Origin: Chelatococcus sp.
GTDB taxonomy: Bacteria > Pseudomonadota > Alphaproteobacteria > Rhizobiales > Beijerinckiaceae
Direction of reading: 5' to 3'
DNA: 64,000 nucleotides
Assembly (NCBI GenBank): GCA_003248805.1
Contig: QFQY01000013.1
Location: 1 to 64,000, forward strand
Positions 25,851-36,051 of this stretch are shown piece after piece. Below the pieces are notes generated by a model. It made no database searches and was not told where the DNA came from. It worked only from the letters and a program-made list of their open reading frames with translations. Numbering within the stretch: the stretch's first letter is position 1; each line of letters starts with the position of its first letter. Made by a program: the position numbers and the translations under genes.

Positions 25851-27077
25851 CTACTGCCAGCGGCCGAAGGCGTCCGCGAGCGTCTGACCGCCCGAGATGC
25901 CCTTCTCGAAGGTGATGATGCCGCGGCGGCCCGAGGCGAAGCGCACGGGCACGTCGATCCAGTTCCGGTTCAGGATCAGGTCGATGTTGCGCTCGAGCTC
26001 GACGGGCACGTTGGAGAGCGCTGCGACGAACAGGTTGTCGCCGAGCGGCGAGTTGATCGCGGAGAGCGGCGCGCCGCGCTCGGATTCCTCGGCCTTGAGC
26101 TGCGGCACGCCGACCTCGCGGATCGCCTGCGTCGTCGGATCGCCGGTGATGGTGAAGCGCATGCCGATGATGTGCGAGGCGGGGAAGGCGCTGTCGGTGT
26201 TGCGACGGATGGTGAAGTCGAGCGCAACGCCCTCGGCCGGCACCTCGACCGTCGCGCGGACGATCGTCTCGACCGGCCGGCCCTGGCCCGCGCTCTCGCT
26301 GTCCAGCCGCCAGAAGACGCGCCCGGTCACGGCGCGCGGCTGCTGCGGGTTCTCCGGCGTCTCGATGTAGAGGATGGCGCGCTGGGCGATGGCGACTTCG
26401 CCGCCGGGCTGCTGCGTGGGCGTGCCGGGGGCGGGCGCGGACGCGCTGCCCGGCCGTGCCGGAGCCGTGCTGCTCGGCCCGCCGACGCGGTCGCCGATCT
26501 TGCCGGAGCTGTCGGGCTGCGCGGGAGCGGCCGATTGCGAAGCGGTCTCCGTGCGGGGCCTCTGCGCGTCCTGCGGCTTCAGCTTGTTCACATAGATCGC
26601 GGTGCCGGCGATGGCCGCGACCACGACCGCGACGCCCGTGGCCACGATCGCGGTACGGATATGGCCGGTATTGACCCGCTTCTCCCGCGGCGGCAGCACG
26701 CGCGGGCGCAGGGCCGCCGGCTCGGGCGTGGTGAGTGGCTCACCCTCGTCCCTGCCATCGGCGGGGGGCAGCGGGGCGAAGGCCGGCCTGGCGGGCTCGG
26801 GAGCGGGGAGCGGCTCGGCCACGACCGGAGCAAGCTCGCGAATCGTCGGCGCGGCGGCCGGCTCGGGCGCGCCATACTCGACTTCCAGCCTGGCCACCGC
26901 CTCGTCGAGCGCCAGCCGCTCGCGCATGATCTCGGCTTCGCCCAACGGCGGATCGAGCCCGCGCAACTGCGCGACCAGCGCCGTTCTGGCCCGGTCGTAG
27001 ATCGCGTTGCGCGTCTCGGGAGTGCTGTCCGGAAGCCCGGCGATTGCCCGTGCCAGGATGGGATAGAAGTCGGCCAT
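25851..27077 (-). CDS. Conserved hypothetical protein with one membrane segment
   Basis: The 408-residue protein starts with a helical cytoplasmic domain ('MADFYPILARAIAGLPDSTPETRNAIYDRARTA'), followed by a Pro/Ala-rich linker, one membrane helix at about 142-163, a second Pro/Ser/Ala-rich linker, and a C-terminal beta-rich domain ('AILYIETPENPQQPRAVTGRVFWRLD'...'WIDVPVRFASGRRGIITFEKG'). I recognise this architecture from other Hyphomicrobiales but know no function. It lies 31 bases downstream of purA on the same strand and probably shares its transcript. It converges on ispA. Confidence 0.8.
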   Translation of the reverse strand: MADFYPILARAIAGLPDSTPETRNAIYDRARTALVAQLRGLDPPLGEAEIMRERLALDEAVARLEVEYGAPEPAAAPTIRELAPVVAEPLPAPEPARPAFAPLPPADGRDEGEPLTTPEPAALRPRVLPPREKRVNTGHIRTAIVATGVAVVVAAIAGTAIYVNKLKPQDAQRPRTETASQSAAPAQPDSSGKIGDRVGGPSSTAPARPGSASAPAPGTPTQQPGGEVAIAQRAILYIETPENPQQPRAVTGRVFWRLDSESAGQGRPVETIVRATVEVPAEGVALDFTIRRNTDSAFPASHIIGMRFTITGDPTTQAIREVGVPQLKAEESERGAPLSAINSPLGDNLFVAALSNVPVELERNIDLILNRNWIDVPVRFASGRRGIITFEKGISGGQTLADAFGRWQ

Positions 27078-27108
27078 TGGCCTCACTTGTCGCTGTTGCG
27101 CGGCGTCG

Positions 27109-28401
<1,293 letters not shown>

Positions 28402-28446
28402 CGCGGCGACCTCCGTTCCTGTGTTGTCGCAAGCGCAGCACAACGC

Positions 28447-28473
28447 AAAAACCCCGGCGCAAGGCCGGGGTTT
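28447..28473 (-). terminator. Terminator-like hairpin upstream of purA
   Basis: CCCCGGC (28452-28458) pairs with GCCGGGG (28464-28470) around a five-base loop, extended by A/T pairs to ten base pairs. On the minus strand it is followed by TTTTT. No annotated gene on the minus strand ends just before it, so it may be an attenuator of purA or the end of a short RNA from 28480-28635. Confidence 0.6.
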
Positions 28474-28635
28474 CGCGTGAGGTCCTTGCAGGTCCTAATC
28501 CTCCAATCGCGCGCCGAGGTCAAGCCGACTTATGGTGCGGCGGCTGAGCGCAGCGAGAGGCAGCCCCTCGAAAATGCCGGTTGTCCGGATCGGTTTCGAG
28601 CGATAGGCCGGCAGCGGCAGGCAGGATGACGAACC

Positions 28636-29220
28636 ATGAAACCGATCGCGATCTCGACCCTGACGATCTGTGGGATCGAGGAGTTGCCGGACCAGGGCGG
28701 GCGTGGCGTCACGCATGTGCTCTCGCTGCTCGACCCCGAGCTGCCGGATCTCGCTTCCTTCTCGGCCTATGGCGCGCATGAACGCACCGAGCTGCGCTTC
28801 CACGACGTGATCGACCCGGCCGAGGGCAAGGTCCACCCGACGGAGGCGCATGTCGCCGAGATCCTGCACTTCGGCGAAAGTCTGCGCGAGAGCGCTCAGA
28901 GCCGGGCCGGCGGGCATCTCCTGGTGCATTGCCATATGGGCATTTCGCGCTCGACGGCGGCGATGCTCGCGCTGATGGCGCAGGTCCATGCCGACGAGGC
29001 CGAGGATGCGCTCTTCGCGCGGCTGCGCGGCATCCGGCCGCAAGCCTGGCCCAATTCGGTGATGATCGGTTTCGCGGATGCGCAGCTCGGCCGGCGCGGC
29101 CGGCTGACCGAGGCCCTGCGCCGGCATTACGGCCACCAGCTCCAGGCCCAGCCGCGCTATCGGGACTGGATGGCCGGCCTCGGCAGGCAGGCCGAGGTCG
29201 CGATGGCGGTTCACGGCTGA
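28636..29220 (+). CDS. Dual-specificity/tyrosine phosphatase-like protein
   Basis: The 194-residue cytoplasmic protein carries the Cys-based phosphatase loop CX5R in 'HCHMGISRS' (Cys99, Arg105), with a plausible general-acid Asp in 'FHDVIDPAEG' (about 57-60). 'VLSLLDPELP' before it and the length fit small bacterial DSP-like proteins. Substrate (phosphotyrosine, phosphoinositide or RNA phosphate) is unknown. It is divergent from purA and not tightly linked to the M20 gene downstream (149 bases). Confidence 0.82.
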   Translation: MKPIAISTLTICGIEELPDQGGRGVTHVLSLLDPELPDLASFSAYGAHERTELRFHDVIDPAEGKVHPTEAHVAEILHFGESLRESAQSRAGGHLLVHCHMGISRSTAAMLALMAQVHADEAEDALFARLRGIRPQAWPNSVMIGFADAQLGRRGRLTEALRRHYGHQLQAQPRYRDWMAGLGRQAEVAMAVHG

Positions 29221-29369
29221 GCGGGCGCCGGCATGGCCGCCCTGCAAGAACCGCGCGGTACGAACGTGCCGGGACGGCCTAATGACGAGGGCGCGCGGCA
29301 TGCGCCGGCTTTTCGCATCCGCGCGCAAGTCGCATTCGCGCGCGAGAGTTCAGGGGGACCGAAGCGATC

Positions 29370-30581
29370 ATGACGACCAAGCTCGACGACTGGCTCGGCC
29401 AGCATCACGCCGAATTCACCGCCATCCGGCGCGACATCCACGCCCATCCCGAGCTCGGCCTCGAGGAGACGCGGACCGCCGCGCTCGTCGCCGCCAAGCT
29501 CAGGGAATGGGGCGTCGAGGTCACGGAGAATGTCGGCAAGACCGGCGTCGTGGGCGTCATCAAGGGGCGCAGGGCCGGCCAGCGCGCCATCGGGTTGCGC
29601 GCCGACATGGACTGCCTCGCGCTCGAGGAGATGACCGGCCTGCCCCACGCCTCGCAGAACCCGGGCAAGATGCACGCCTGCGGTCATGACGGCCACACCA
29701 CCATGCTGCTCGGCGCGGCGCGCTATCTCGCCGAAAATCCGGATTTCGCCGGCAATGTCGTGCTGATCTTCCAGCCGGCGGAGGAGGGGCGCGGCGGCGC
29801 CAACGCCATGCTCGCGGACGGCCTGTTCGACCGCTTCCCCTGCGACGCGATCTACGGGCTGCACAACACGCCGGGCATGCCGGTGGGCCATTTCGGCACC
29901 ACGGTCGGTCCGTTCCTGGCCTCGGCCGACAGCTGGAAGGTGACCTTCCGCGGCGTCGGCGGCCATGGCGGCTCGCAGCCCCACCGCTCGACCGACATCA
30001 CCTATGCGCAGGCGCAGTTCGTGCTGGGGCTCCAGGGCATCGTCGGCCGCAACGTCGCGCCGCTCGACACGGCGGTGATCAGCGTCGGCTACATTCATGG
30101 CGGCTCGACGGAAGCCGCGAACGTCATTCCCTCGGAGCTGGTGCTGGGCGGCACGGCGAGGACCTATTCGGCCGAGGTGCGCGACACGATCGAGCGGCGC
30201 ATCGCCGAGCTCGCGGCCGCGACGGCGCAGGCCTGGGGCTGCCAGGCCGAGGCGCATTATCATCGCGGCACCAGCCCGCTCATCAACGAGGCCGAGCAGG
30301 TCGCGGTCGCGGTCGCGGCCGCGACGGGTGCGGTCGGGTCCGCGAATGTCGACGGCAAGCTGCGCCCCGGCACGGGCGGCGAGGATTTCGCCGAGATGAT
30401 GCTGGTGCGCCCCGGCGCCTTCATGCGCATCGGCAACGGCGTCGCGGCGGATGGCAGCTTCGTCGGGCTGCATACGCCGCTCTACGACTTCAACGACGCG
30501 ATCATCCCCGACGGCGTGCGCTACTGGGTCGGTCTCGTGCAGGAAGAGCTGGGGCTGGGCGAGAAGGCGCAGGCCGCCTGA
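29370..30581 (+). CDS. M20-family amidohydrolase (hippurate hydrolase type)
   Basis: The 403-residue cytoplasmic enzyme belongs to the M20D amidohydrolases that cleave N-acyl amino acids such as hippurate or indole-acetyl-amino acids. Metal-site motifs are '[11 protein letters not shown]', '[17 protein letters not shown]' with Cys and two His, '[10 protein letters not shown]', '[10 protein letters not shown]' and the C-terminal 'GGEDFAEM' and '[10 protein letters not shown]'. Length and start ('[30 protein letters not shown]') match the family. The natural substrate is not defined. Confidence 0.92.
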   Translation: MTTKLDDWLGQHHAEFTAIRRDIHAHPELGLEETRTAALVAAKLREWGVEVTENVGKTGVVGVIKGRRAGQRAIGLRADMDCLALEEMTGLPHASQNPGKMHACGHDGHTTMLLGAARYLAENPDFAGNVVLIFQPAEEGRGGANAMLADGLFDRFPCDAIYGLHNTPGMPVGHFGTTVGPFLASADSWKVTFRGVGGHGGSQPHRSTDITYAQAQFVLGLQGIVGRNVAPLDTAVISVGYIHGGSTEAANVIPSELVLGGTARTYSAEVRDTIERRIAELAAATAQAWGCQAEAHYHRGTSPLINEAEQVAVAVAAATGAVGSANVDGKLRPGTGGEDFAEMMLVRPGAFMRIGNGVAADGSFVGLHTPLYDFNDAIIPDGVRYWVGLVQEELGLGEKAQAA

Positions 30582-30745
30582 GACGACCGGCGCGGCGCAT
30601 TCTCCGGCCGCGCCATTGCCTATCGCTCGGCGGCGCCCCGCCGAGCCGAAAGCGCGCTGGCGCCGGTTGCGGAACCGATGTATGCCGACGCCCAACGCGG
30701 CCGCGGCTTCGCGCGGCCTTTCGAGCCGATCAGCGGAAGGATGTC

Positions 30746-32146
30746 ATGGCCTACGATCTCGTCGTCATTGGAACCGGCCCCGGTGGCTATGTCTGCGCCA
30801 TCCGCGCCGCCCAGCTCGGCCTGAAGGTCGCTGTGGTCGAGAAGCGCAAGACCCATGGCGGCACCTGCCTCAATGTCGGCTGCATCCCGTCCAAGGCGCT
30901 GCTCCACGCCTCCGAGATGTTCGACGAGGCCAGCCACACCTTCCCGAGCCTGGGCGTCTCGGTCGGTACGCCGAAGCTCGATCTCAAGCAGATGATGGTC
31001 CACAAGCAGGAGACCATCGACGCCAACGTCAACGGCGTCGGCTTCCTGCTGAAGAAGAACAAGATCGAGGCCTTCCTCGGCACGGCCTCCATTCCGGCTG
31101 CCGGCAAGGTCGTGGTCACCGCCGAGGACGGCAAGACGCAGGAACTCGAGACCAAGGCCATCGTCATCGCGACGGGCTCCGAGTCGGCGCCGCTGCCGGG
31201 CGTCACGATCGACGAGAAGACCGTCGTGACCTCGACCGGCGCGCTCGAGCTCTCGGCCGTGCCGAAGGAACTCGTCGTGGTCGGCGCCGGCGTGATCGGC
31301 CTCGAGATCGGCTCCGTCTGGAGCCGCCTCGGCGCCAAGGTCACGGTGGTCGAGTTCCTCGACCGCATCCTGCCCGGCATGGACGGCGAGGTCGCCAAGC
31401 AGTTCCAGCGCATCCTCGAGAAGCAGGGCTTCACCTTCCAGCTCGGCTCCAAGGTCACCAAGGTCGAGACGGGCAAGACGGGCGGCGCGACCGTCACGGT
31501 CGAGCCCTCGGCCGGCGGCGAGGCCAAGACGCTCTCGGCCGACATCGTGCTGGTCGCGATCGGCCGGCGTCCGAACACCGAGGGGCTCGGTCTCGACAAG
31601 GCCGGCGTCGCGCTCGATCGCGGCCGCGTCGTCATCGACGACCACTTCAAGACCAATGTCGCCGGCATCTACGCCATCGGCGACGTGGTGCGCGGCCCGA
31701 TGCTCGCCCACAAGGCCGAGGACGAGGGCATGGCGGTGGCCGAGATCATCGCCGGCAAGGCCGGCCATGTGAACTACGATGCCATCCCCGGCATCGTCTA
31801 CACCGCGCCGGAAGTCGCCTCGATCGGCAAGACCGAGGAGGAGCTCAAGGCGGCCGGTGTCGCCTACAAGGTCGGCAAGTTCCCCTTCACCGCCAATGGC
31901 CGCGCCCGCGCGATCAAGCACACGGACGGATTCGTGAAGTTCCTCGCGGATGCCGCGGCCGACCGGGTGCTCGGCTGCCACATCATCGGCCCGCATGCCG
32001 GCGACCTGATCGCCGAGGTGACGGTGCTGATGGAGTTCGGCGGTTCCTCGGAGGATCTCGCCCGCACCTGCCATGCGCATCCGACGCTGGCCGAGGCGGT
32101 CAAGGAGGCGGCGCTCGCCGTCGACAAGCGCCCGATCCATATGTGA
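30746..32146 (+). CDS. lpdA: Dihydrolipoyl dehydrogenase
   Basis: This FAD enzyme reoxidises dihydrolipoamide in 2-oxoacid dehydrogenase complexes or the glycine cleavage system. The 466-residue product has '[20 protein letters not shown]' for FAD, redox cysteines Cys41 and Cys46 in '[13 protein letters not shown]', a second Rossmann '[15 protein letters not shown]' for NAD and the C-terminal active His in '[10 protein letters not shown]'. No E1 or E2 genes are next to it, so its partner complex is elsewhere. A UUCG-loop hairpin follows the stop. Confidence 0.94.
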   Translation: MAYDLVVIGTGPGGYVCAIRAAQLGLKVAVVEKRKTHGGTCLNVGCIPSKALLHASEMFDEASHTFPSLGVSVGTPKLDLKQMMVHKQETIDANVNGVGFLLKKNKIEAFLGTASIPAAGKVVVTAEDGKTQELETKAIVIATGSESAPLPGVTIDEKTVVTSTGALELSAVPKELVVVGAGVIGLEIGSVWSRLGAKVTVVEFLDRILPGMDGEVAKQFQRILEKQGFTFQLGSKVTKVETGKTGGATVTVEPSAGGEAKTLSADIVLVAIGRRPNTEGLGLDKAGVALDRGRVVIDDHFKTNVAGIYAIGDVVRGPMLAHKAEDEGMAVAEIIAGKAGHVNYDAIPGIVYTAPEVASIGKTEEELKAAGVAYKVGKFPFTANGRARAIKHTDGFVKFLADAAADRVLGCHIIGPHAGDLIAEVTVLMEFGGSSEDLARTCHAHPTLAEAVKEAALAVDKRPIHM

Positions 32147-32181
32147 TCGCGGTTCGGAGCCGGCGGCTCCGACGTGACTTG

Positions 32182-32201
32182 GGGCCGCCTTCGGGCGGCC
32201 C
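32182..32201 (+). terminator. GC-rich hairpin after lpdA
   Basis: A perfect 8-bp stem (GGGCCGCC / GGCGGCCC) capped by TTCG, 35 bases past the lpdA stop. Only ATTC follows, so the U-tract is weak; it may work as a Rho-assisted or 3'-stabilising hairpin. Confidence 0.5.
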
Positions 32202-32320
32202 ATTCGCTCCACGCATCGGCGCATGCCGCATGACGCGCGCCGGCGGGGCTGACAAATCCTCCCGCTCGCGACAATAATGCGGTCCATCCTTGGCCGATCG
32301 CCTGACTGAAACGATTTAGA

Positions 32321-33160
32321 ATGGCCTATTCCGCGCAGGTCGACGCGTTTCGCCGCCTTCATGAAGCCGGTTGCTTCGTGATGCCCAATCCGTGGGACGT
32401 GGGCTCGGCGCGCTGGCTGCGCGGGCAGGGCTTCAAGGCGCTGGCGACGACGAGCGCCGGTTTCGCCTTCACGCAAGGGCGCGCCGACCAGGACGTGCCG
32501 CGCGACATGATGCTCGCCCATATCGCCGAGATGGTGCGGGCGGTGCCGGACCTGCCCTTCAACGCGGATTTCGAGAACGGCTATGCCGACACGCCGGACG
32601 GTGTCGCGGCCAACGTCAAGCTCTGCGTCGCGACGGGCGTCGCCGGCCTCTCGATCGAGGATGCGACGGGGCGCGCGGAGGATCCGCTCTATCCGTTCGA
32701 GCTCGCCGTCGAGCGCGTGAAGGCGGCGCGCAAGGCGATCGACGAGACCGGTTCCGGCGTGGTGCTGACGGCGCGGGCGGAGGCCTTCCTGACGGGGCAT
32801 CCCGACCCGCTTCCCGAAGTAACCCGCCGGATCGCCGCTTTCGCCGAGGCGGGAGCCGACGTGCTCTACGCCCCCTGGATCAGGACGCCCGACGATATTC
32901 GCGCGGTCGTCCACGCGGCACAGGGCAGGCCGGTGAACGTCGTGGTCTATGCCGATTTCGGCTTGCGTGTCGCGGATTTCGAGGCTCTCGGCGTGCGCCG
33001 CCTCTCGACCGGCGGCGCGTCCGCCCGTTCCGCCTGGGCCGGCTTCATGGAGTCGTCCCGGCTGATCGCCGAAGAGGGCAGCTTCGCGGGCTTCGACCGG
33101 AACGGATTGAGCAAGCCGCTCGAGCCGTTCTTCTCCGACGACCTGAAGGCGCGTTCGTGA
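32321..33160 (+). CDS. Isocitrate lyase/PEP mutase family protein
   Basis: The 279-residue protein has the PEP mutase/ICL TIM-barrel fold: 'MPNPWDVGSARWLRGQGFKALATTSAGFAF', 'PFNADFENGYADTPDGVA' and 'GLSIEDATG', with the Asp and Glu residues that bind Mg2+. Members cleave C-C bonds of 2-methylisocitrate-like or oxaloacetate-like substrates; the catalytic KKCGH loop of true isocitrate lyase is absent. Its stop overlaps the next start (GTGA), the first of a coupled trio. Reaction is unknown. Confidence 0.85.
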   Translation: MAYSAQVDAFRRLHEAGCFVMPNPWDVGSARWLRGQGFKALATTSAGFAFTQGRADQDVPRDMMLAHIAEMVRAVPDLPFNADFENGYADTPDGVAANVKLCVATGVAGLSIEDATGRAEDPLYPFELAVERVKAARKAIDETGSGVVLTARAEAFLTGHPDPLPEVTRRIAAFAEAGADVLYAPWIRTPDDIRAVVHAAQGRPVNVVVYADFGLRVADFEALGVRRLSTGGASARSAWAGFMESSRLIAEEGSFAGFDRNGLSKPLEPFFSDDLKARS

Positions 33161-33474
33161 GCCGCGAGCTCATCATCGCGCCGGCCTGGATCGGTCGCAG
33201 CGGGCTCTGGCTGCCCGGACCGAAAGGGCGCCGGGAGGTCGATGCCGAGGATGTCGGCCTGTCCGAGGAACTCGCCGACCGGCTCGAAGCCTGGATGGAC
33301 ATGTTCGATGCCATCTATGACGAGGACGAGCCGACGGCCTCCGCCTTCGCCGACGCCGTCCAGGAGATGGCGTGGCTGGCCGAGGGCGAGGCGATCGCCG
33401 TGGCGATGGTCGAGGATCTCGGCGCGGGCTGGACCGTAACGCGGGATTTCACGGGGTGGCGGCAGACAGCATGA
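33157..33474 (+). CDS. Unrecognised small protein, translationally coupled
   Basis: A 105-residue acidic protein starting with GTG that overlaps the upstream stop by four bases; its own stop overlaps the next ATG (ATGA at 33471-33474). 'AWIGRSGLWLPGPKGRREVDAEDVGLSEELADRLEAWMDMFDAIYDEDEPT' shows a beta N-terminus, then a helical Asp/Glu-rich middle; the end 'GAGWTVTRDFTGWR' looks beta again. No family is recognised. The strict coupling on both sides argues that it is expressed. Confidence 0.7.
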   Translation: MSRELIIAPAWIGRSGLWLPGPKGRREVDAEDVGLSEELADRLEAWMDMFDAIYDEDEPTASAFADAVQEMAWLAEGEAIAVAMVEDLGAGWTVTRDFTGWRQTA

Positions 33475-34142
33475 GCGAGAGCAATCCGATCTTGAACTGG
33501 ACGGCCGCGCCGTTTCCGCCCGCTAAGGTGCTGGAGGGCCATTGGTGCCGGCTGGAGCCGCTCGATCCCGTGCGGCATCTCGACGATATCTGGGCGGCCA
33601 CCGCCGGCCACGATTCCGTCTGGGACTGGCTGCCGGCCGAGCCGCCCAAGGACAAGGAGACCTATCGCGCCCTGCTCCAGAGCATGGCCGACAACACGAC
33701 GATCGTCCCGCTCGCGGTGATCGACAAGGCCGACGGCAAGGCCAAGGGCCATCTCTGGATCATGGAGATCCGCCCGGCGCAGGGCGTGTTCGAGGTGGGC
33801 TGGATCACCTATTCGCCGAGCCTGCAGCGCACGCGGGCGGCGACGGAGGCGATCTTCCTGGTCGGCGATTACGGCTTCTCGCTCGGCTACCGGCGCTACG
33901 AGTGGAAGTGCAACAACCTCAACGAGCCGTCCAAGCGCGCCGCGCTGCGCTTCGGCTTCCAGTATGAAGGCCTGTTCCGCCAGCACATGGTGGTCAAGGG
34001 GCGCAACCGCGATACGGCCTGGTTCTCGATCCTCGACAGCGAGTGGCCGGGGATCGCGGCCGGATTCCGGGCCTGGCTCGATCCCGCGAACTTCGACGCC
34101 GAGGGCCATCAGAAGACACGGCTCACGACACGCACGGCCTGA
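33471..34142 (+). CDS. GNAT-family N-acetyltransferase (RimJ/RimL-like)
   Basis: The 223-residue product has the acetyltransferase_3 pattern: 'LEPLDPVRHLDDIWAAT', 'GHLWIMEIRPAQGVFEVGWITYSPSLQRTRAATEAIFL' and 'KCNNLNEPSKRAALRFGFQYEGLFRQ', matching RimJ/RimL-type enzymes that acetylate protein or small-molecule amines with acetyl-CoA. ATG at 33471 overlaps the preceding stop. It is the third gene of a coupled set and is followed after 39 bases by an SDR gene. Confidence 0.85.
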   Translation: MSESNPILNWTAAPFPPAKVLEGHWCRLEPLDPVRHLDDIWAATAGHDSVWDWLPAEPPKDKETYRALLQSMADNTTIVPLAVIDKADGKAKGHLWIMEIRPAQGVFEVGWITYSPSLQRTRAATEAIFLVGDYGFSLGYRRYEWKCNNLNEPSKRAALRFGFQYEGLFRQHMVVKGRNRDTAWFSILDSEWPGIAAGFRAWLDPANFDAEGHQKTRLTTRTA

Positions 34143-34181
34143 AGGGGCCGCGAAAACCAACAGAAACAGGGAGAAGACACC

Positions 34182-34928
34182 ATGGCAGGACGTCTCAAGG
34201 GCAAGGTCGCGGTCGTCACCGCGGCGGGGCAGGGTATCGGGCGGGCCATCGCCGAGGCTTTCGTGGCCGAGGGCGCGACCGTCTGGGCGACCGACAAGGA
34301 TGTCGGCTTCCTCGAGGGCATTCCCAAGGCGAAGAAGCGCAAGCTCGACGTGCTCTCGACCAAGGCCGTCGACGCTTTCGCGGAGAAGGTCGGCCCCATC
34401 GACATCCTCGTCAACGCCGCCGGCTTCGTCCATCACGGCACGGTGCTGGAGTGCGACGACAAGGCCTGGGAGTTCTCCTTCGACCTCAACGTCAAGTCGA
34501 TGCACCGCACGATCAAGGCGTTCCTGCCCGGCATGCTGGAGAAGGGCGCGGGGTCCATCGTCAACATCGCCTCGGGTGCCGGCTCGGTGCGCGGCATCCC
34601 GAACCGCTATGTCTACGGCGCGACCAAGGCGGCCGTGATCGGCCTGACCAAGGCCGTGGCGGCGGACTTCATCAAGAAGGGCATCCGCTCCAACGCGATC
34701 TGCCCGGGCACGATCCAGTCGCCCTCGCTCGACCAGCGCATCAAGGACCTCGCCGTCGCGACGAAGACCACCGAGGCGGCCGCCCGCCAGGCCTTCATCG
34801 ATCGCCAGCCGATGGGCCGGCTCGGCACGGCCGAGGAGATCGCCTGGCTCGCGGTCTATCTCGCCTCCGACGAGGCCAGCTACACCACCGGCCAGATCCA
34901 TCTCGCGGATGGCGGTTTCGCGCTCTGA
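34182..34928 (+). CDS. SDR oxidoreductase, BDH2/DHRS6-like
   Basis: The 248-residue short-chain dehydrogenase closely resembles the BDH2 (DHRS6) group, whose animal members act on (R)-3-hydroxybutyrate or 4-oxo-L-proline in the cytosol. Shared features include 'TAAGQGIGRAIA', 'NAAGFVHHGTVLECDD', 'VYGATKAAVIGLTKAVAADFI' with Tyr-x3-Lys, and 'ICPGTIQSPSL'. Function in bacteria is not settled. Context is a run of oxidoreductases (two DenD-like epimerase-type genes follow), so a hydroxy- or oxo-acid substrate is plausible. Confidence 0.88.
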   Translation: MAGRLKGKVAVVTAAGQGIGRAIAEAFVAEGATVWATDKDVGFLEGIPKAKKRKLDVLSTKAVDAFAEKVGPIDILVNAAGFVHHGTVLECDDKAWEFSFDLNVKSMHRTIKAFLPGMLEKGAGSIVNIASGAGSVRGIPNRYVYGATKAAVIGLTKAVAADFIKKGIRSNAICPGTIQSPSLDQRIKDLAVATKTTEAAARQAFIDRQPMGRLGTAEEIAWLAVYLASDEASYTTGQIHLADGGFAL

Positions 34929-35020
34929 CGGCATTGCTGCCGGGCGTGACGCTCACGGCGCGCGCCCGGTCCGGAAGCCGCGGGACAAGCGGACCGGCCG
35001 ATTGACCAGGGAGAGACGCC

Positions 35021-36010
35021 ATGCATGTTCTCGTCACCGGCGCAGCCGGCATGATCGGTATCCGTCTCGCCTCGCGGCTGGCGCGAGAGGGGCATGTCGG
35101 GGCCCATCCGATCACGCGGATGACGCTGAGCGACGTCGTGCCGGCCGTCCTGCCGCCCGACCTCGCCGCCCGTGCCACGGTGCGGGTCGAGGACTTCTCG
35201 GATCGGGCCGTGGCGGCGCAACTCGCCGCGCTGCGGCCGGACCTGATCTTCCATCTCGCCGCGATCATCTCGGGTGAGGCGGAGCGCGATTTCGACAAGG
35301 GCTATCGCGTCAATCTCGACGGCACGCGCAACCTGCTGGAGGCAATCCGGCATGAGGGCGGCGCGGACTACGTGCCGAAGATCGTCTTCTCGAGTTCGAC
35401 CGCGGTGTTCGGCGCGCCCTTTCCGGCGGCGATCCCCGACGAGTTCTTCCACACGCCGTTGTCGAGCTACGGCACGCAGAAGGCGATCGGCGAACTGCTG
35501 CTCGCCGACTATTCGCGCCGTGGCCTCGTCGAGGGCGTTGGCATCCGCTTCCCGTCCATCGCGATCCGGCCGGGCAAGCCCAACGCATCGGCCGGGGGCT
35601 TCTTCTCGGCCATCATCCGCGAGCCGCTGCAGGGCATCGAGGCCACGCTGCCGGTCGGGGAGGACGTGCTCTTCACCCATGCCAGCCCGCGCTCGGCCGT
35701 CGGTTTCCTGATCCACGCGGCCGGGCTGAGCCGCGACGTGCTGGGGCCGCGCATCAATCTCACCATGCCGGGCGTCTGCTGCACGGTGGGCGAGCAGATC
35801 GCCGCGCTGCGCCGCGTCGCGGGGGACAAGGCGGTGGCGCTGATCCGCCGTGGCACGGCCGACCCGACCATGGCGGCGATCGTCGCCGGCTGGCCGACGC
35901 GCTTCGATGCCGCGCGCGCGACGGCGCTGGGCTTCCGCGCCGAACGCGATTTCGACGAGATCATCCGCGTCCATATCGAGGACGATCTCGGCGGGCGCCT
36001 GCCCGCCTGA
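35021..36010 (+). CDS. NAD-dependent dehydrogenase/epimerase, DenD-like (copy 1)
   Basis: A 329-residue extended SDR of the D-erythronate dehydrogenase (DenD) kind. It has 'VTGAAGMIGIRLA' for NAD, 'HLAAIISGEAERDFDKGYRVNLDGT', and the catalytic Tyr-x3-Lys in '[13 protein letters not shown]'. The AGGGAGAG before ATG 35021 is a good ribosome site. It is a tandem paralog of the next gene, sharing most conserved blocks ('GVGIRFPSI', '[15 protein letters not shown]'). DUF1537 kinase, decarboxylase and isomerase partners of the known erythronate pathway are not here. Confidence 0.83.
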   Translation: MHVLVTGAAGMIGIRLASRLAREGHVGAHPITRMTLSDVVPAVLPPDLAARATVRVEDFSDRAVAAQLAALRPDLIFHLAAIISGEAERDFDKGYRVNLDGTRNLLEAIRHEGGADYVPKIVFSSSTAVFGAPFPAAIPDEFFHTPLSSYGTQKAIGELLLADYSRRGLVEGVGIRFPSIAIRPGKPNASAGGFFSAIIREPLQGIEATLPVGEDVLFTHASPRSAVGFLIHAAGLSRDVLGPRINLTMPGVCCTVGEQIAALRRVAGDKAVALIRRGTADPTMAAIVAGWPTRFDAARATALGFRAERDFDEIIRVHIEDDLGGRLPA

Positions 36011-36051
36011 TCTTCCCGTCATCACCAAGAGCAAAATCAGAGGAAACCCCG

